Assembly (NCBI GenBank): GCA_025057395.1
Contig: JANWXU010000024.1
Coordinates: 2,413 to 42,147 of the forward strand
DNA length: 39,735 bases
From: Bacteroidia bacterium
GTDB lineage: Bacteria; Bacteroidota; Bacteroidia; J057; JANWXU01
Direction: 5' to 3'
Below, in pieces: positions 18,201 through 25,033 of this stretch. Each line of letters begins with the position of its first letter. The stretch's first letter is position 1. The position numbers and the translations under genes are program-made. The notes beneath the pieces are model-generated. The model was not told the origin of the DNA. It saw only the letters and a list, made by a program, of their open reading frames with translations, and made no database searches.

Positions 18201-19329
18201 TTACTGGCAACAGCTAAGTTATTATAATCTTCCGCATTTGCTTGTTTTTAATTCCTCTATTCGTTCAGCTATAGGACGCTTTACTACTTTAGATAAAATT
18301 ATTGAATCTATCCCCGAACCAGAAGATTTTGCAGGTTTTCCTGCCCATCGTTCCATTTTGTTTGAAAACCGTAGCTTAAATGCAGCTATCAATCATTTTC
18401 CTGAATGGTACCACCTCGATGCTTATGACTACTTAAGCGATCATTTCTTAGAAAAGTTTGACATTAGTAGCGTACAACGATCTATTGAAAATTTTTCCGC
18501 ACGCCTGCCCGCTTATTATAAAATTATGACCCACAAACGCTATTTAAGCATGCTCACCCTAGGTATTGCGACTTTATTACTACTTATTGGGTGCTTTGAC
18601 CCTAATGAGTACGAGGTAGGTGGAATAAAAATGCGCCCTACTGTTGCACAATTCTTTTGGAATTTTCTAGGACAACGTACTTATTACGTTATATCCAAGT
18701 TAATCACTACTCTCTGGGGCCTCCTTATTTGTACTATATATATTCTACCACTCGCCTTCATTGTGTACTACCTAATTCGTCTTCCTACTACTTTGCAAAG
18801 AAAGCAAAATATTACCCTTAATTACATGCAAATGCTAGAAAAAATTGAAGGCAAAAAGTCGCGCTTGCTTTACCTACAGTTTATTACCCCCTTATTACTC
18901 ATGATTTTACAAATTGCTAACCCCGATGCAATGAATATGATTACTAATATTAAGGGTATTTCTTTTATTACTATTATGTTTGTCTTGGTAGGCCTAGTAT
19001 ACACTACTCTTTATAATGATATTTCTAAAGTAAATCCTAACCGATCCAAAGATTGGTTAACGGGTCGAGTTTGGCACATGTTTTGGCTCTATTCGCTACA
19101 AGCAATTATACTCACTTTTATTACCACAGAAGTTTTAGTAAGGCTGGATAGCAAGCCCACTTTTACTTATAACACTCTTGATGATCTAGAATTATTAGGC
19201 ATGGCCAAAACAGTATACTACCAATTTTTCTGGGGGATCGAAGTAGCTATTATGCCGGTGATAACACTTATTATGACTATGATTTCCCTTTATTTTAGCT
19301 TTTTCTTAAATAAAGTAGTCGGCAAGTAA
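15247..19329 (+). CDS. 1360-residue protein: degenerate DHH-like N-terminus, helical middle, six membrane segments
   Basis: I cannot name a characterised homologue. The N-terminal 390 residues have a layout reminiscent of DHH-type phosphoesterase-like proteins: VTNNRPEFDTIIACYLV (about residue 98), then LADYVYDVVTGK, IVWLENKN, SPYWLRGLS and STPWLDGREKNDFTIVESPRPGS. The His expected in an active DHH site is Asn, so catalysis is doubtful. Residues of about 400-1090 are mostly helical with no clear motif. Six hydrophobic segments follow, near residues 1099-1115, 1150-1175, 1210-1225, 1238-1258, 1280-1297 and 1330-1355. The N-terminus has no signal peptide, so the large domain is probably cytoplasmic and tethered by the C-terminal membrane bundle. 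It lies between the LRR gene and ftsY with gaps over 100 bases on each side, so it is probably its own unit. Confidence 0.85.
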   Translation: MLAAKEPLLSIRFARIEFIHYDSSVHVEGENFTYSRKKENYAWPISQTAIIGASNRLGIVEFDPSKQGINTPCLTALVAYQYQKFFEYLQGDLEEITLVTNNRPEFDTIIACYLVYFYKKNGCLPKNVDVLADYVYDVVTGKVAVDIENPQTLHIYILGIRYVLLEERLPEKAKNIAYFERCFLLLDQLILRLEAGISPRSTEFLEDIQFFEHTREFILRDSENYKQDLKNSRRSIVWLENKNTGRLHQVDILATEDPKSILWKHWTRGSRIETKTQEGILATCEFYTTNNGRTRAIIRTDAQSPYWLRGLSILLDYYEIQKLLETYSQEALLEEPIKQGYCRSTPWLDGREKNDFTIVESPRPGSVLSVNEIWSCIRKYELWQYLGRQKVLYTSFDALKGQIIPDIPPSQKEVEQILEIIASSQKANPKKAFAKLEDISMGLMAMEIKSDKMEEERTNLRNQILQALIQYYNQLPATIDPTNSAVVITILINNYFPPSYLEKWFCQTRDLAPDALREGIEPLISRTQENRIIPLMLILQDRHPRGINVLLAQRANSEYQKYAHVSIATELLHWLHVLFTRDSICEDLPIYTFNRLKNYLDDCLVCACLSTQNEIDPELAHFIANDFKHFIEQSAIQPIWHPDYLTGEYPEFRKLYQRLVQKYLIQYEFGENLPKFRWARAIILNTAYGQQLEQYNLQDPESYSAMSFEETYLMQKRFLNTLGKLLKEEFGNPDIQLATSILLNRVNLLFAIKAFENLAERIDLVFRLCYLEKLPVGQWYFNYHPDLMLFQQFTIHLFSATIQFMNSSDPQGYLQNLNDSLDILNELKVTPASTPNINLQPTLNLLYRFVSNLVKEHDIPFNQIDRQIESAFNQFNLLTASDGLLSTTQALPLFYKTVLKEIFLSYKRHYTEKIKFLQSKIKSVTDVSHLGGKNEEEFIALSNYLFNQTIYFDWQALKGNVDTFIVSQAPENKNRLSRLFYRRYFYWQQLSYYNLPHLLVFNSSIRSAIGRFTTLDKIIESIPEPEDFAGFPAHRSILFENRSLNAAINHFPEWYHLDAYDYLSDHFLEKFDISSVQRSIENFSARLPAYYKIMTHKRYLSMLTLGIATLLLLIGCFDPNEYEVGGIKMRPTVAQFFWNFLGQRTYYVISKLITTLWGLLICTIYILPLAFIVYYLIRLPTTLQRKQNITLNYMQMLEKIEGKKSRLLYLQFITPLLLMILQIANPDAMNMITNIKGISFITIMFVLVGLVYTTLYNDISKVNPNRSKDWLTGRVWHMFWLYSLQAIILTFITTEVLVRLDSKPTFTYNTLDDLELLGMAKTVYYQFFWGIEVAIMPVITLIMTMISLYFSFFLNKVVGK

Positions 19330-19462
19330 AATCCTGCGCTCTTTTAGCTTTACATTTAGCTTTAGAAACATAAAACCCAAGAATCGCCTCTGAAAATTTT
19401 ATTTTTTCCTGGAAATATAGCATTTTTGAATTAAATACATAGAAATATAAAGCCAAAACAGA

Positions 19463-20431
19463 ATGGGACTTTTCGATTTTTTCAAAAAAAATAAAAGTGA
19501 AAAAGAGGAAAAGCTAGATAAAAGTTTAGAAAAAACAAAATCCAACTTATTTACCCGGATAAGTAAAGCAGTTCTGGGCAAATCTAAAATTGACGATGAC
19601 GTTCTAGATGAATTAGAAGAAAGCTTACTATTAAGCGATGTAGGGGTAGATACTACTGTCAAAATTATCAATAACCTGCGTGAAAGGGTGGCACGTGATA
19701 AATATACCAGTATCAGTGAACTAGAGGACCTACTAAGAGACGAGATAGCTGCTCTTATGATTCAAAATACTGCTACTTTCGAGCTCGAAAATGTTAAAAC
19801 TCCTTACGTAATGATGGTAGTTGGCGTCAATGGTGTGGGGAAAACAACTACCATTGGAAAACTTGCGTGGCAATTTAAACAAGCGGGCAATCAAGTAGTA
19901 TTAGGAGCCGCCGACACTTTTCGAGCGGCAGCTGTAGACCAGCTTCGTATATGGTCTCAACGAGTAGATGTCCCACTTATCGAAAAAGGAATGGGAGTAG
20001 ATCCTGCTGCAGTAGCCTTTGAAGCAGTTCGCTATGCTGTAGAAAATAATGCGGACGTAGTAATTATCGATACTGCCGGTAGATTGCACAATAAAAAAAA
20101 TTTAATGAATGAGCTTGCTAAAATTAGGCGCTCAATAGCTAAAACTATTCCAGATGCTCCCCATGAAGTATTGCTTGTATTGGATGCTTCAACTGGTCAA
20201 AATGCAATAATGCAGGCTGAAGAATTTATTAATTTCACTGAAGTAACTGCTTTAGCCCTCACCAAACTCGACGGTACTGCTAAAGGAGGAGTAGTAGTAG
20301 GAATTAGCGATCGCTTCAAAATACCTGTCAAATATATTGGCATAGGAGAGGGTATGGAAGATTTACAAATTTTCGACCCCCAAAATTTTGTGGAAACTCT
20401 ATTTAAGAAAAAAAGTATTACTACCGAATAA
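19463..20431 (+). CDS. ftsY: Signal recognition particle receptor FtsY
   Basis: This GTPase receptor docks SRP-ribosome complexes at the Sec translocon. At 322 residues it is a short FtsY with a charged N-terminus ([19 protein letters not shown]), in place of the long acidic A domain of E. coli, and a membrane-targeting N helix. The NG domain carries the P-loop [10 protein letters not shown] at residues 121-130, then the SRP-GTPase insertion [30 protein letters not shown] and [13 protein letters not shown]. The ATG at 19463 is the first plausible start. No signal peptide is expected and none is seen. Confidence 0.98.
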   Translation: MGLFDFFKKNKSEKEEKLDKSLEKTKSNLFTRISKAVLGKSKIDDDVLDELEESLLLSDVGVDTTVKIINNLRERVARDKYTSISELEDLLRDEIAALMIQNTATFELENVKTPYVMMVVGVNGVGKTTTIGKLAWQFKQAGNQVVLGAADTFRAAAVDQLRIWSQRVDVPLIEKGMGVDPAAVAFEAVRYAVENNADVVIIDTAGRLHNKKNLMNELAKIRRSIAKTIPDAPHEVLLVLDASTGQNAIMQAEEFINFTEVTALALTKLDGTAKGGVVVGISDRFKIPVKYIGIGEGMEDLQIFDPQNFVETLFKKKSITTE

Positions 20432-20583
20432 CTTATATATACTTCACTTTATAAAAATAAAAATTTCCAAACTAGAACTCACTACTATTTATATTATGAA
20501 CTCCATAATTTAGTCACTAACTTCTCTTCTTGCCCCTAAAAGAAACCAGTATTCTCATAATTGTGTTATCCATAAACAAAAAA

Positions 20584-20614
20584 TTGCGTGTGTAGGGAAA
20601 ATTACGTACCTTAG
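20584..20614 (+). promoter_or_regulatory. Candidate promoter of the S41 protease gene
   Basis: TTG at 20584-20586 is followed after 20 bases by TACCTTAG at 20607-20614, one base off TAnnTTTG. The distance to the ATG at 20640 suits a short leader. TAATTTTG, about 10 bases further on, is an alternative -7 box without a partner. Confidence 0.35.
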
Positions 20615-20639
20615 GATTGATTAATTTTGTATTAGCTAT

Positions 20640-22286
20640 ATGCGCAAACATGCATTATTTTTATTCTTATCCATTAGTTTTTGTTGCATTGGTTTTTTAG
20701 TAGGGTTCACACTTAAAGACTCTTTTTCTTCTAGCGGTTCTAATTTAAGCCGTTATGCTAGTAGTGTTGCCAAGTTTGAAGAGGTGCTACGCTATTTGCA
20801 AGCTAATTATTTTGAACCTCTAGAGCCAGATAAGCTTGTAGAAGATGCTATAAAAGGAATGCTACAAAAACTTGATCCCCATACCTTCTATATTCCTAGC
20901 TCAGAACTCAAAGAAATAAATGAGCAAATGGAGGGCAGCTTCGAAGGAATAGGAATAGAGTTCAACATAATAGAAGATACTTTGTATGTGGTTTCTCCTA
21001 TTGCGGGCGGTCCAAGCGAAAGAGCAGGAATTCAGGCGGGAGACCGTATTATAAAAGTAGATAACGAAAATATTGCCGGTGTAGGAATTACAAACAACGA
21101 TGTTATCAAAAGACTCCGTGGCAAAAAAGGTACCCAAGTAAAGTTAGAAGTTCGAAGAAAGGGGATAAAGAAAAACCTCGAATTTACTATAACCCGAGAT
21201 AAAATTCCTATCTATAGCGTGGATAATTCCACGATGGTAGATAAAGAAACGGGCTACATTCGCATTATTCGCTTTGCCTCCACCACCTTTCGTGAGTTTA
21301 GTGACCATGTGGCTCGTCTAAAGGAGCAGGGAATGAAAAACTTGATTTTAGACTTGCGTAATAATCCGGGGGGTTACTTGGACCAGGCCTTTTATGTATG
21401 TGATATGTTTTTAGAAGAGGGTAAGATGATAGTTTCCACTAAAGGTCGTATCCCTTCTTCTAATAAAGAGTACCGTGCTACTTCTGAAATTAGTGACTTG
21501 GAAAAGGGCGGTGTTATTGTCCTTATAAATGACGGTTCGGCCTCAGCAAGCGAAATTGTGGCTGGTGCTATCCAAGATTGGGATAGAGGGCTCATTATTG
21601 GAACACGCTCCTTTGGAAAAGGATTAGTGCAGCAGCAACATATTCTTAGCGACGAATCAGCTATCCGAGTAGTAGTCTCTCGCTATTTTACACCTAAAGG
21701 GCGCTGTATCCAAAAACCCTTTTCTAGAGGCGATAGGGAATATAATAACGAGATACTTAGACGCTATGATTCGGGAGAAATATTTCATGAAGAACTGATT
21801 AAATTGCCAGATTCTTTAAAGTACAAAACACACGCAGGTCGTATTGTTTACGGTGGCGGTGGAATTATGCCCGATATATACCTACCACCAGATACTAGCG
21901 GTAAAAGTAACTATCTTAACAATCTATTCATTAAGAATATTTTTAATGACTTTGCCCTTAGGTATGTAGAGAAAAATCCACGTTTTAAACAACTATACAA
22001 GGATGGTAAAGATTTTGCTCAACGTTTTGAATTTAGTGAGCCCCTCATCCAGGAGTTTATTCAATATGCTACCAACCAAGGTGTAGAATACAATGCTAAA
22101 GATTTTGAAACTTCACGTAAAATTATTTCCTTACGCCTAAAAATGTCTCTAGCAAGAGCTGCCTACGGCGAAGAAGGGTTTTTAAGTGTATACTTGCAAG
22201 AAGACCCTGTGCTTAAAAAAGCGGTTGAACTAATGCCTGCTTCCATAGAGCTAGCCCGAACAGGGAAATTTGCCAAAAGCAAGTAG
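20640..22286 (+). CDS. C-terminal processing peptidase, S41 family (CtpA/Prc type)
   Basis: A periplasmic serine protease with PDZ-controlled activity, 548 residues. An N-terminal signal or anchor (LFLFLSISFCCIGFLVGF) is followed by a helical cap, a PDZ domain at about residues 95-170 (PIAGGPSERAGIQAGDRII), and the S41 core. The nucleophile is S302 in GSASASEI and the general base is K327 in GTRSFGKGLVQ, with Gln331 four residues later. The Ser-Lys spacing of 25 equals that in CtpB. A C-terminal helical extension from about residue 425 is longer than in minimal CtpA. A perfect hairpin terminator follows, so the gene ends its own transcript. Confidence 0.95.
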   Translation: MRKHALFLFLSISFCCIGFLVGFTLKDSFSSSGSNLSRYASSVAKFEEVLRYLQANYFEPLEPDKLVEDAIKGMLQKLDPHTFYIPSSELKEINEQMEGSFEGIGIEFNIIEDTLYVVSPIAGGPSERAGIQAGDRIIKVDNENIAGVGITNNDVIKRLRGKKGTQVKLEVRRKGIKKNLEFTITRDKIPIYSVDNSTMVDKETGYIRIIRFASTTFREFSDHVARLKEQGMKNLILDLRNNPGGYLDQAFYVCDMFLEEGKMIVSTKGRIPSSNKEYRATSEISDLEKGGVIVLINDGSASASEIVAGAIQDWDRGLIIGTRSFGKGLVQQQHILSDESAIRVVVSRYFTPKGRCIQKPFSRGDREYNNEILRRYDSGEIFHEELIKLPDSLKYKTHAGRIVYGGGGIMPDIYLPPDTSGKSNYLNNLFIKNIFNDFALRYVEKNPRFKQLYKDGKDFAQRFEFSEPLIQEFIQYATNQGVEYNAKDFETSRKIISLRLKMSLARAAYGEEGFLSVYLQEDPVLKKAVELMPASIELARTGKFAKSK

Positions 22287-22303
22287 TAAAAATTCATGGC
22301 TGC

Positions 22304-22337
22304 AAAAACCCTCATTTAAAAATAATGAGGGTTTTTT
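22304..22337 (+). terminator. Intrinsic terminator after the S41 protease
   Basis: AAAAACCCTCATT (22304-22316) pairs with AATGAGGGTTTTT (22324-22336), a 13-bp stem with a 7-base loop that ends in T residues. Confidence 0.9.
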
Positions 22338-22361
22338 GCTCTTTTATTTTATTTTACAATT

Positions 22362-23354
22362 ATGCTACAATTTCAGTCTCCACAATGGTTGTTACTACTT
22401 CTTTTAATTCCTGTTTATTGGACTTGGTATTTTATTTGGTACTCCCCCAAAAGACTAGTTTTATCTCTTAGTATTACACCTAACCAAACTTTTTCTTCTT
22501 CTGTTATATACCTTTCTTACTTGCGCTTTTTACCAGATATTTTTTTTTCTGCTGCCCTTCTTTTGATGATAGTAGCTCTTGCAAGACCTGTTACCCTTGG
22601 AGAACCAATTACAAAAAATTATATGGGCAGACTTCTAACCCTTGCCATAGACGTTTCGGCTAGTATGGAAACCCCTGATATTTCACCAAACCGCTTCGCC
22701 TATACCAAGAAAATAATAAATACGCTTCTTGAACAAAAAAACACAGATTTAATAGGAATAGTAATCTTTGCCCAAAATGCCTACCAGCATTTGCCTCCTA
22801 CCGCAGATAAACAAGCTTTGCGGACGGTAATTGAACGCCTAGAAATAGAATCTAAGTTTAAGGAAGGAACAGCCATAGGAAATGGTATTGCAGTAGCAGT
22901 CTATCAACAGGAAAGATTTCGCTCACGGGCTAAAAATATAATTCTACTTAGCGATGGAGTAAACAATGCAGGAGACTTTGAGCCTGTTGCCGCTGCAACT
23001 TTAGCAGCCTATAAAGGAAGTAAAGTGCACGCCATAGCATTAGGAAGAGAAAAACTAGAAAAAATAGTTAATGATAGTGCCCATATTATCCGAACAGGAT
23101 TTCAGCCAGAACTTTTAGAAAAAATAGCTGCTCAAGGAAAGGGAGCTTTTATTAAAGTCCAAGACACCATTGACGAAAATGAAGTATTACGCCCTCTATG
23201 GTATGCTATTCAAAATCAAAAACCAGATATCCCTTATACCTTGTATTATAAAACTGAAAAACAACTTTATATAGAGTACCTTGCTTACTCTGCTTTTTGC
23301 TTATTGCTGGGCGTAATATTTCAATTAGTAGGTTTTTATAATCCCTTGGAATAA
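22362..23354 (+). CDS. BatA-like VWA-domain membrane protein
   Basis: A 330-residue protein of the Bat (aerotolerance) family. It has an N-terminal membrane segment (SPQWLLLLLLIPVYWTWYF, the BatA-type start), a second one at about residues 55-75 and a C-terminal one at about residues 305-325. Between them lies a von Willebrand factor A domain with the metal-binding MIDAS motif DVSASM at D97, T167 in the KEGTAIG segment, and LLSDGVNNAGD. Bat proteins usually occur as moxR-DUF58-batA-batB-batC-batD. Here no batB or batD neighbour follows, because the next gene is convergent. The function of BatA proteins is poorly known; membrane complex assembly with a MoxR ATPase is the usual proposal. Confidence 0.88.
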   Translation: MLQFQSPQWLLLLLLIPVYWTWYFIWYSPKRLVLSLSITPNQTFSSSVIYLSYLRFLPDIFFSAALLLMIVALARPVTLGEPITKNYMGRLLTLAIDVSASMETPDISPNRFAYTKKIINTLLEQKNTDLIGIVIFAQNAYQHLPPTADKQALRTVIERLEIESKFKEGTAIGNGIAVAVYQQERFRSRAKNIILLSDGVNNAGDFEPVAAATLAAYKGSKVHAIALGREKLEKIVNDSAHIIRTGFQPELLEKIAAQGKGAFIKVQDTIDENEVLRPLWYAIQNQKPDIPYTLYYKTEKQLYIEYLAYSAFCLLLGVIFQLVGFYNPLE

Positions 23355-23372
23355 AACTGCTTTACCTCACTT

Positions 23373-23990
23373 TTATCTTACTGGCTTAAAGTGCCCATCA
23401 TCCAAATAAGGTTTAATTCCTGGTTTTACAATTTCTTCCGAATGCAATAATTTTATAATTTCTAGATTAATAGAAATTCCCCAATCTCCCCCTTCAAAAG
23501 AGCATATAAAAGTGTAATCGGCAATATGAAAATTAAATTCACTTTCTAGCCGATGCTTATTAAAGTATTTAATAACACTATCTTCAAACTCAATCTTATA
23601 ACTGTAATAATCGGGCTCATAAAAATAGAGTCGATTCATTAAATTAAACAATTCCGTTACATAAGTATTCATATCTGTGTGGTCTACTACCTTAGGAGCT
23701 ATAGAAAGACGAAGTTTAGTATGGTGCCTTAAACAAGCTTTTTGAGTAATCGTAACGTAGCGTCCTGGTGTAAGCAGGGCTTGCTCGGTCTTAGTATTAT
23801 CATCAAAAGTATGATTAAAAAAGAAAGGATTAGTAGGAGAAATAATAGGGCACAGTGCTTCTTTTTCCATGCGGCAGGGTTTATCTTTATGCTCCTTCTG
23901 ATAGACTCGAATTTCTTGTCCTTTTATAGTAGTTATAGCGGTGAAACAAAAAATTACTGCAGTACCTAAGAACCTAGATAGAATCATCAT
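23373..23990 (-). CDS. Small secreted protein of unknown function
   Basis: I do not recognise this 205-residue protein. Residues 1-24 are a signal peptide (LGTAVIFCFTAITTIKG, cleavage near GQE). The mature part has Cys39, Cys47 and further Cys residues, a proline- and phenylalanine-rich stretch (PTNPFFFNHTFDD), YVTITQKACLRHHTKL and a hydrophobic ICSFEGGDWGISINLEI strand. There is no T9SS sorting domain and no lipobox. Its first 17 bases overlap the 3' end of thiD, which indicates translational coupling or a shared transcript, although a thiamine kinase and an exported protein have no obvious connection. It converges on batA with an 18-base gap. Confidence 0.75.
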   Translation of the reverse strand: MMILSRFLGTAVIFCFTAITTIKGQEIRVYQKEHKDKPCRMEKEALCPIISPTNPFFFNHTFDDNTKTEQALLTPGRYVTITQKACLRHHTKLRLSIAPKVVDHTDMNTYVTELFNLMNRLYFYEPDYYSYKIEFEDSVIKYFNKHRLESEFNFHIADYTFICSFEGGDWGISINLEIIKLLHSEEIVKPGIKPYLDDGHFKPVR

Positions 23991-24795
23991 TAAAGTTGGC
24001 TAAATGATTTAATAAAATACGACCTTTTCCTAAAGGGGGCATAGAACGAGTTATTGTCAAATATACATATTCCTTTGCAAGCCGCACAGCCTCAGGTAGC
24101 GAAAAACCCTGCGCTACCCTTGCTGCAATTGCAGAAGATAAAGTGCAGCCTGTACCGTGCAAAGACTTTTGCCCTATAAAAACACTTGTAAAACTCTGTA
24201 TTTTACCTTGGTGCCAAAGCCAATCCGTAGTCTGTAAAAGAGTGCCCGTAGGATTATTCACTAAATGCGCCCCTTTTAACAAAATAGCAGCTTGCGGGCA
24301 ATAAGTGACTAAACGAGCAAATACCTTAGGAATTTCCATAGGTGCTGAAAAAGATTTTCCATAAAGCAAAGCCGCCTCCTCAGCATTAGGCGTAAGCAAA
24401 GAAATAATTGGAAAAAGCTCTTTAAGCATAACTTGCAAGGCATCTTCTTCTTGCAACCATTTACCCGTACCAGCCCTCCAAACAGGATCTAAAACAATAA
24501 AACCTTTATAATTAGATAACTTCTCGGCTATTACTTTTACAATCTCCGCACTGTATAGCATACCAATCTTTATAGCGCTAATTCTAAAATCTTCGAAAAG
24601 AGCATCTAATTGCGCACCTACCACTGAAGCTTTCAGAGGAAATATTTCTTTTACTGCACAGGTGTTCTGAGCCGTAATCGCAGTTATAACAGTAACTCCA
24701 TAAACCTGGTGCGCCATAAATGTCTTTAAATCAGCTTGAATTCCCGCTCCAGCTCCTGAGTCAGAGCCCGCAATACTCAGTACCACTGGTACCAT
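23974..24795 (-). CDS. thiD: Hydroxymethylpyrimidine / phosphomethylpyrimidine kinase
   Basis: ThiD phosphorylates HMP and then HMP-phosphate to HMP-PP for thiamine synthesis. The 273 residues are typical. The ribokinase-fold landmarks are present: SIAGSDSGAGAGIQADLKTF at the N-terminus, GVTVITAITAQNT, IKIGML, TPNAEEAALL, LLKGAHL and the anion-hole motif HGTGCTLSSAIAA (H213-C217). The magnesium/ATP-region motif reads DPVWRAGTGK at D103, where DPVMV..SG is usual, a noticeable substitution. There is no fused thiE or tenA domain. The start at 24795 gives the exact family N-terminus. It stands alone with respect to other thi genes in this window. Confidence 0.95.
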   Translation of the reverse strand: MVPVVLSIAGSDSGAGAGIQADLKTFMAHQVYGVTVITAITAQNTCAVKEIFPLKASVVGAQLDALFEDFRISAIKIGMLYSAEIVKVIAEKLSNYKGFIVLDPVWRAGTGKWLQEEDALQVMLKELFPIISLLTPNAEEAALLYGKSFSAPMEIPKVFARLVTYCPQAAILLKGAHLVNNPTGTLLQTTDWLWHQGKIQSFTSVFIGQKSLHGTGCTLSSAIAARVAQGFSLPEAVRLAKEYVYLTITRSMPPLGKGRILLNHLANFNDDSI

Positions 24796-24978
24796 ATCAT
24801 TTTTTATAGTTAAGCGGGAAATTTACTTACTTTGAATTTATCTTTTTTCAATAATTTATCGACATTTAGTACTACTTATTTCTTACTGTGAGTATTCGTA
24901 GTATCATTTTATAGTATCTACGTTTCTATTCTTTCATAACTAATAATGTATAAAAAAGGCAAACTTTACAAAAATACG

Positions 24979-25011
24979 AAAAGCACTAAAAGAATATCTT
25001 TTAGTGCTTTT
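24979..25011 (-). terminator. Terminator of the 2711-residue adhesin gene
   Basis: AAAAGCACTAAAAGA (24979-24993) pairs perfectly with TCTTTTAGTGCTTTT (24997-25011), a 15-bp stem with a 3-base loop. It lies about 22 bases beyond the adhesin stop on the minus strand and has T residues on the exit side. The remaining intergenic sequence to thiD (24796-24978) shows no gene and no convincing promoter boxes. Confidence 0.8.
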
Positions 25012-25033
25012 ACTCCAAAATTTTTATAGAACT

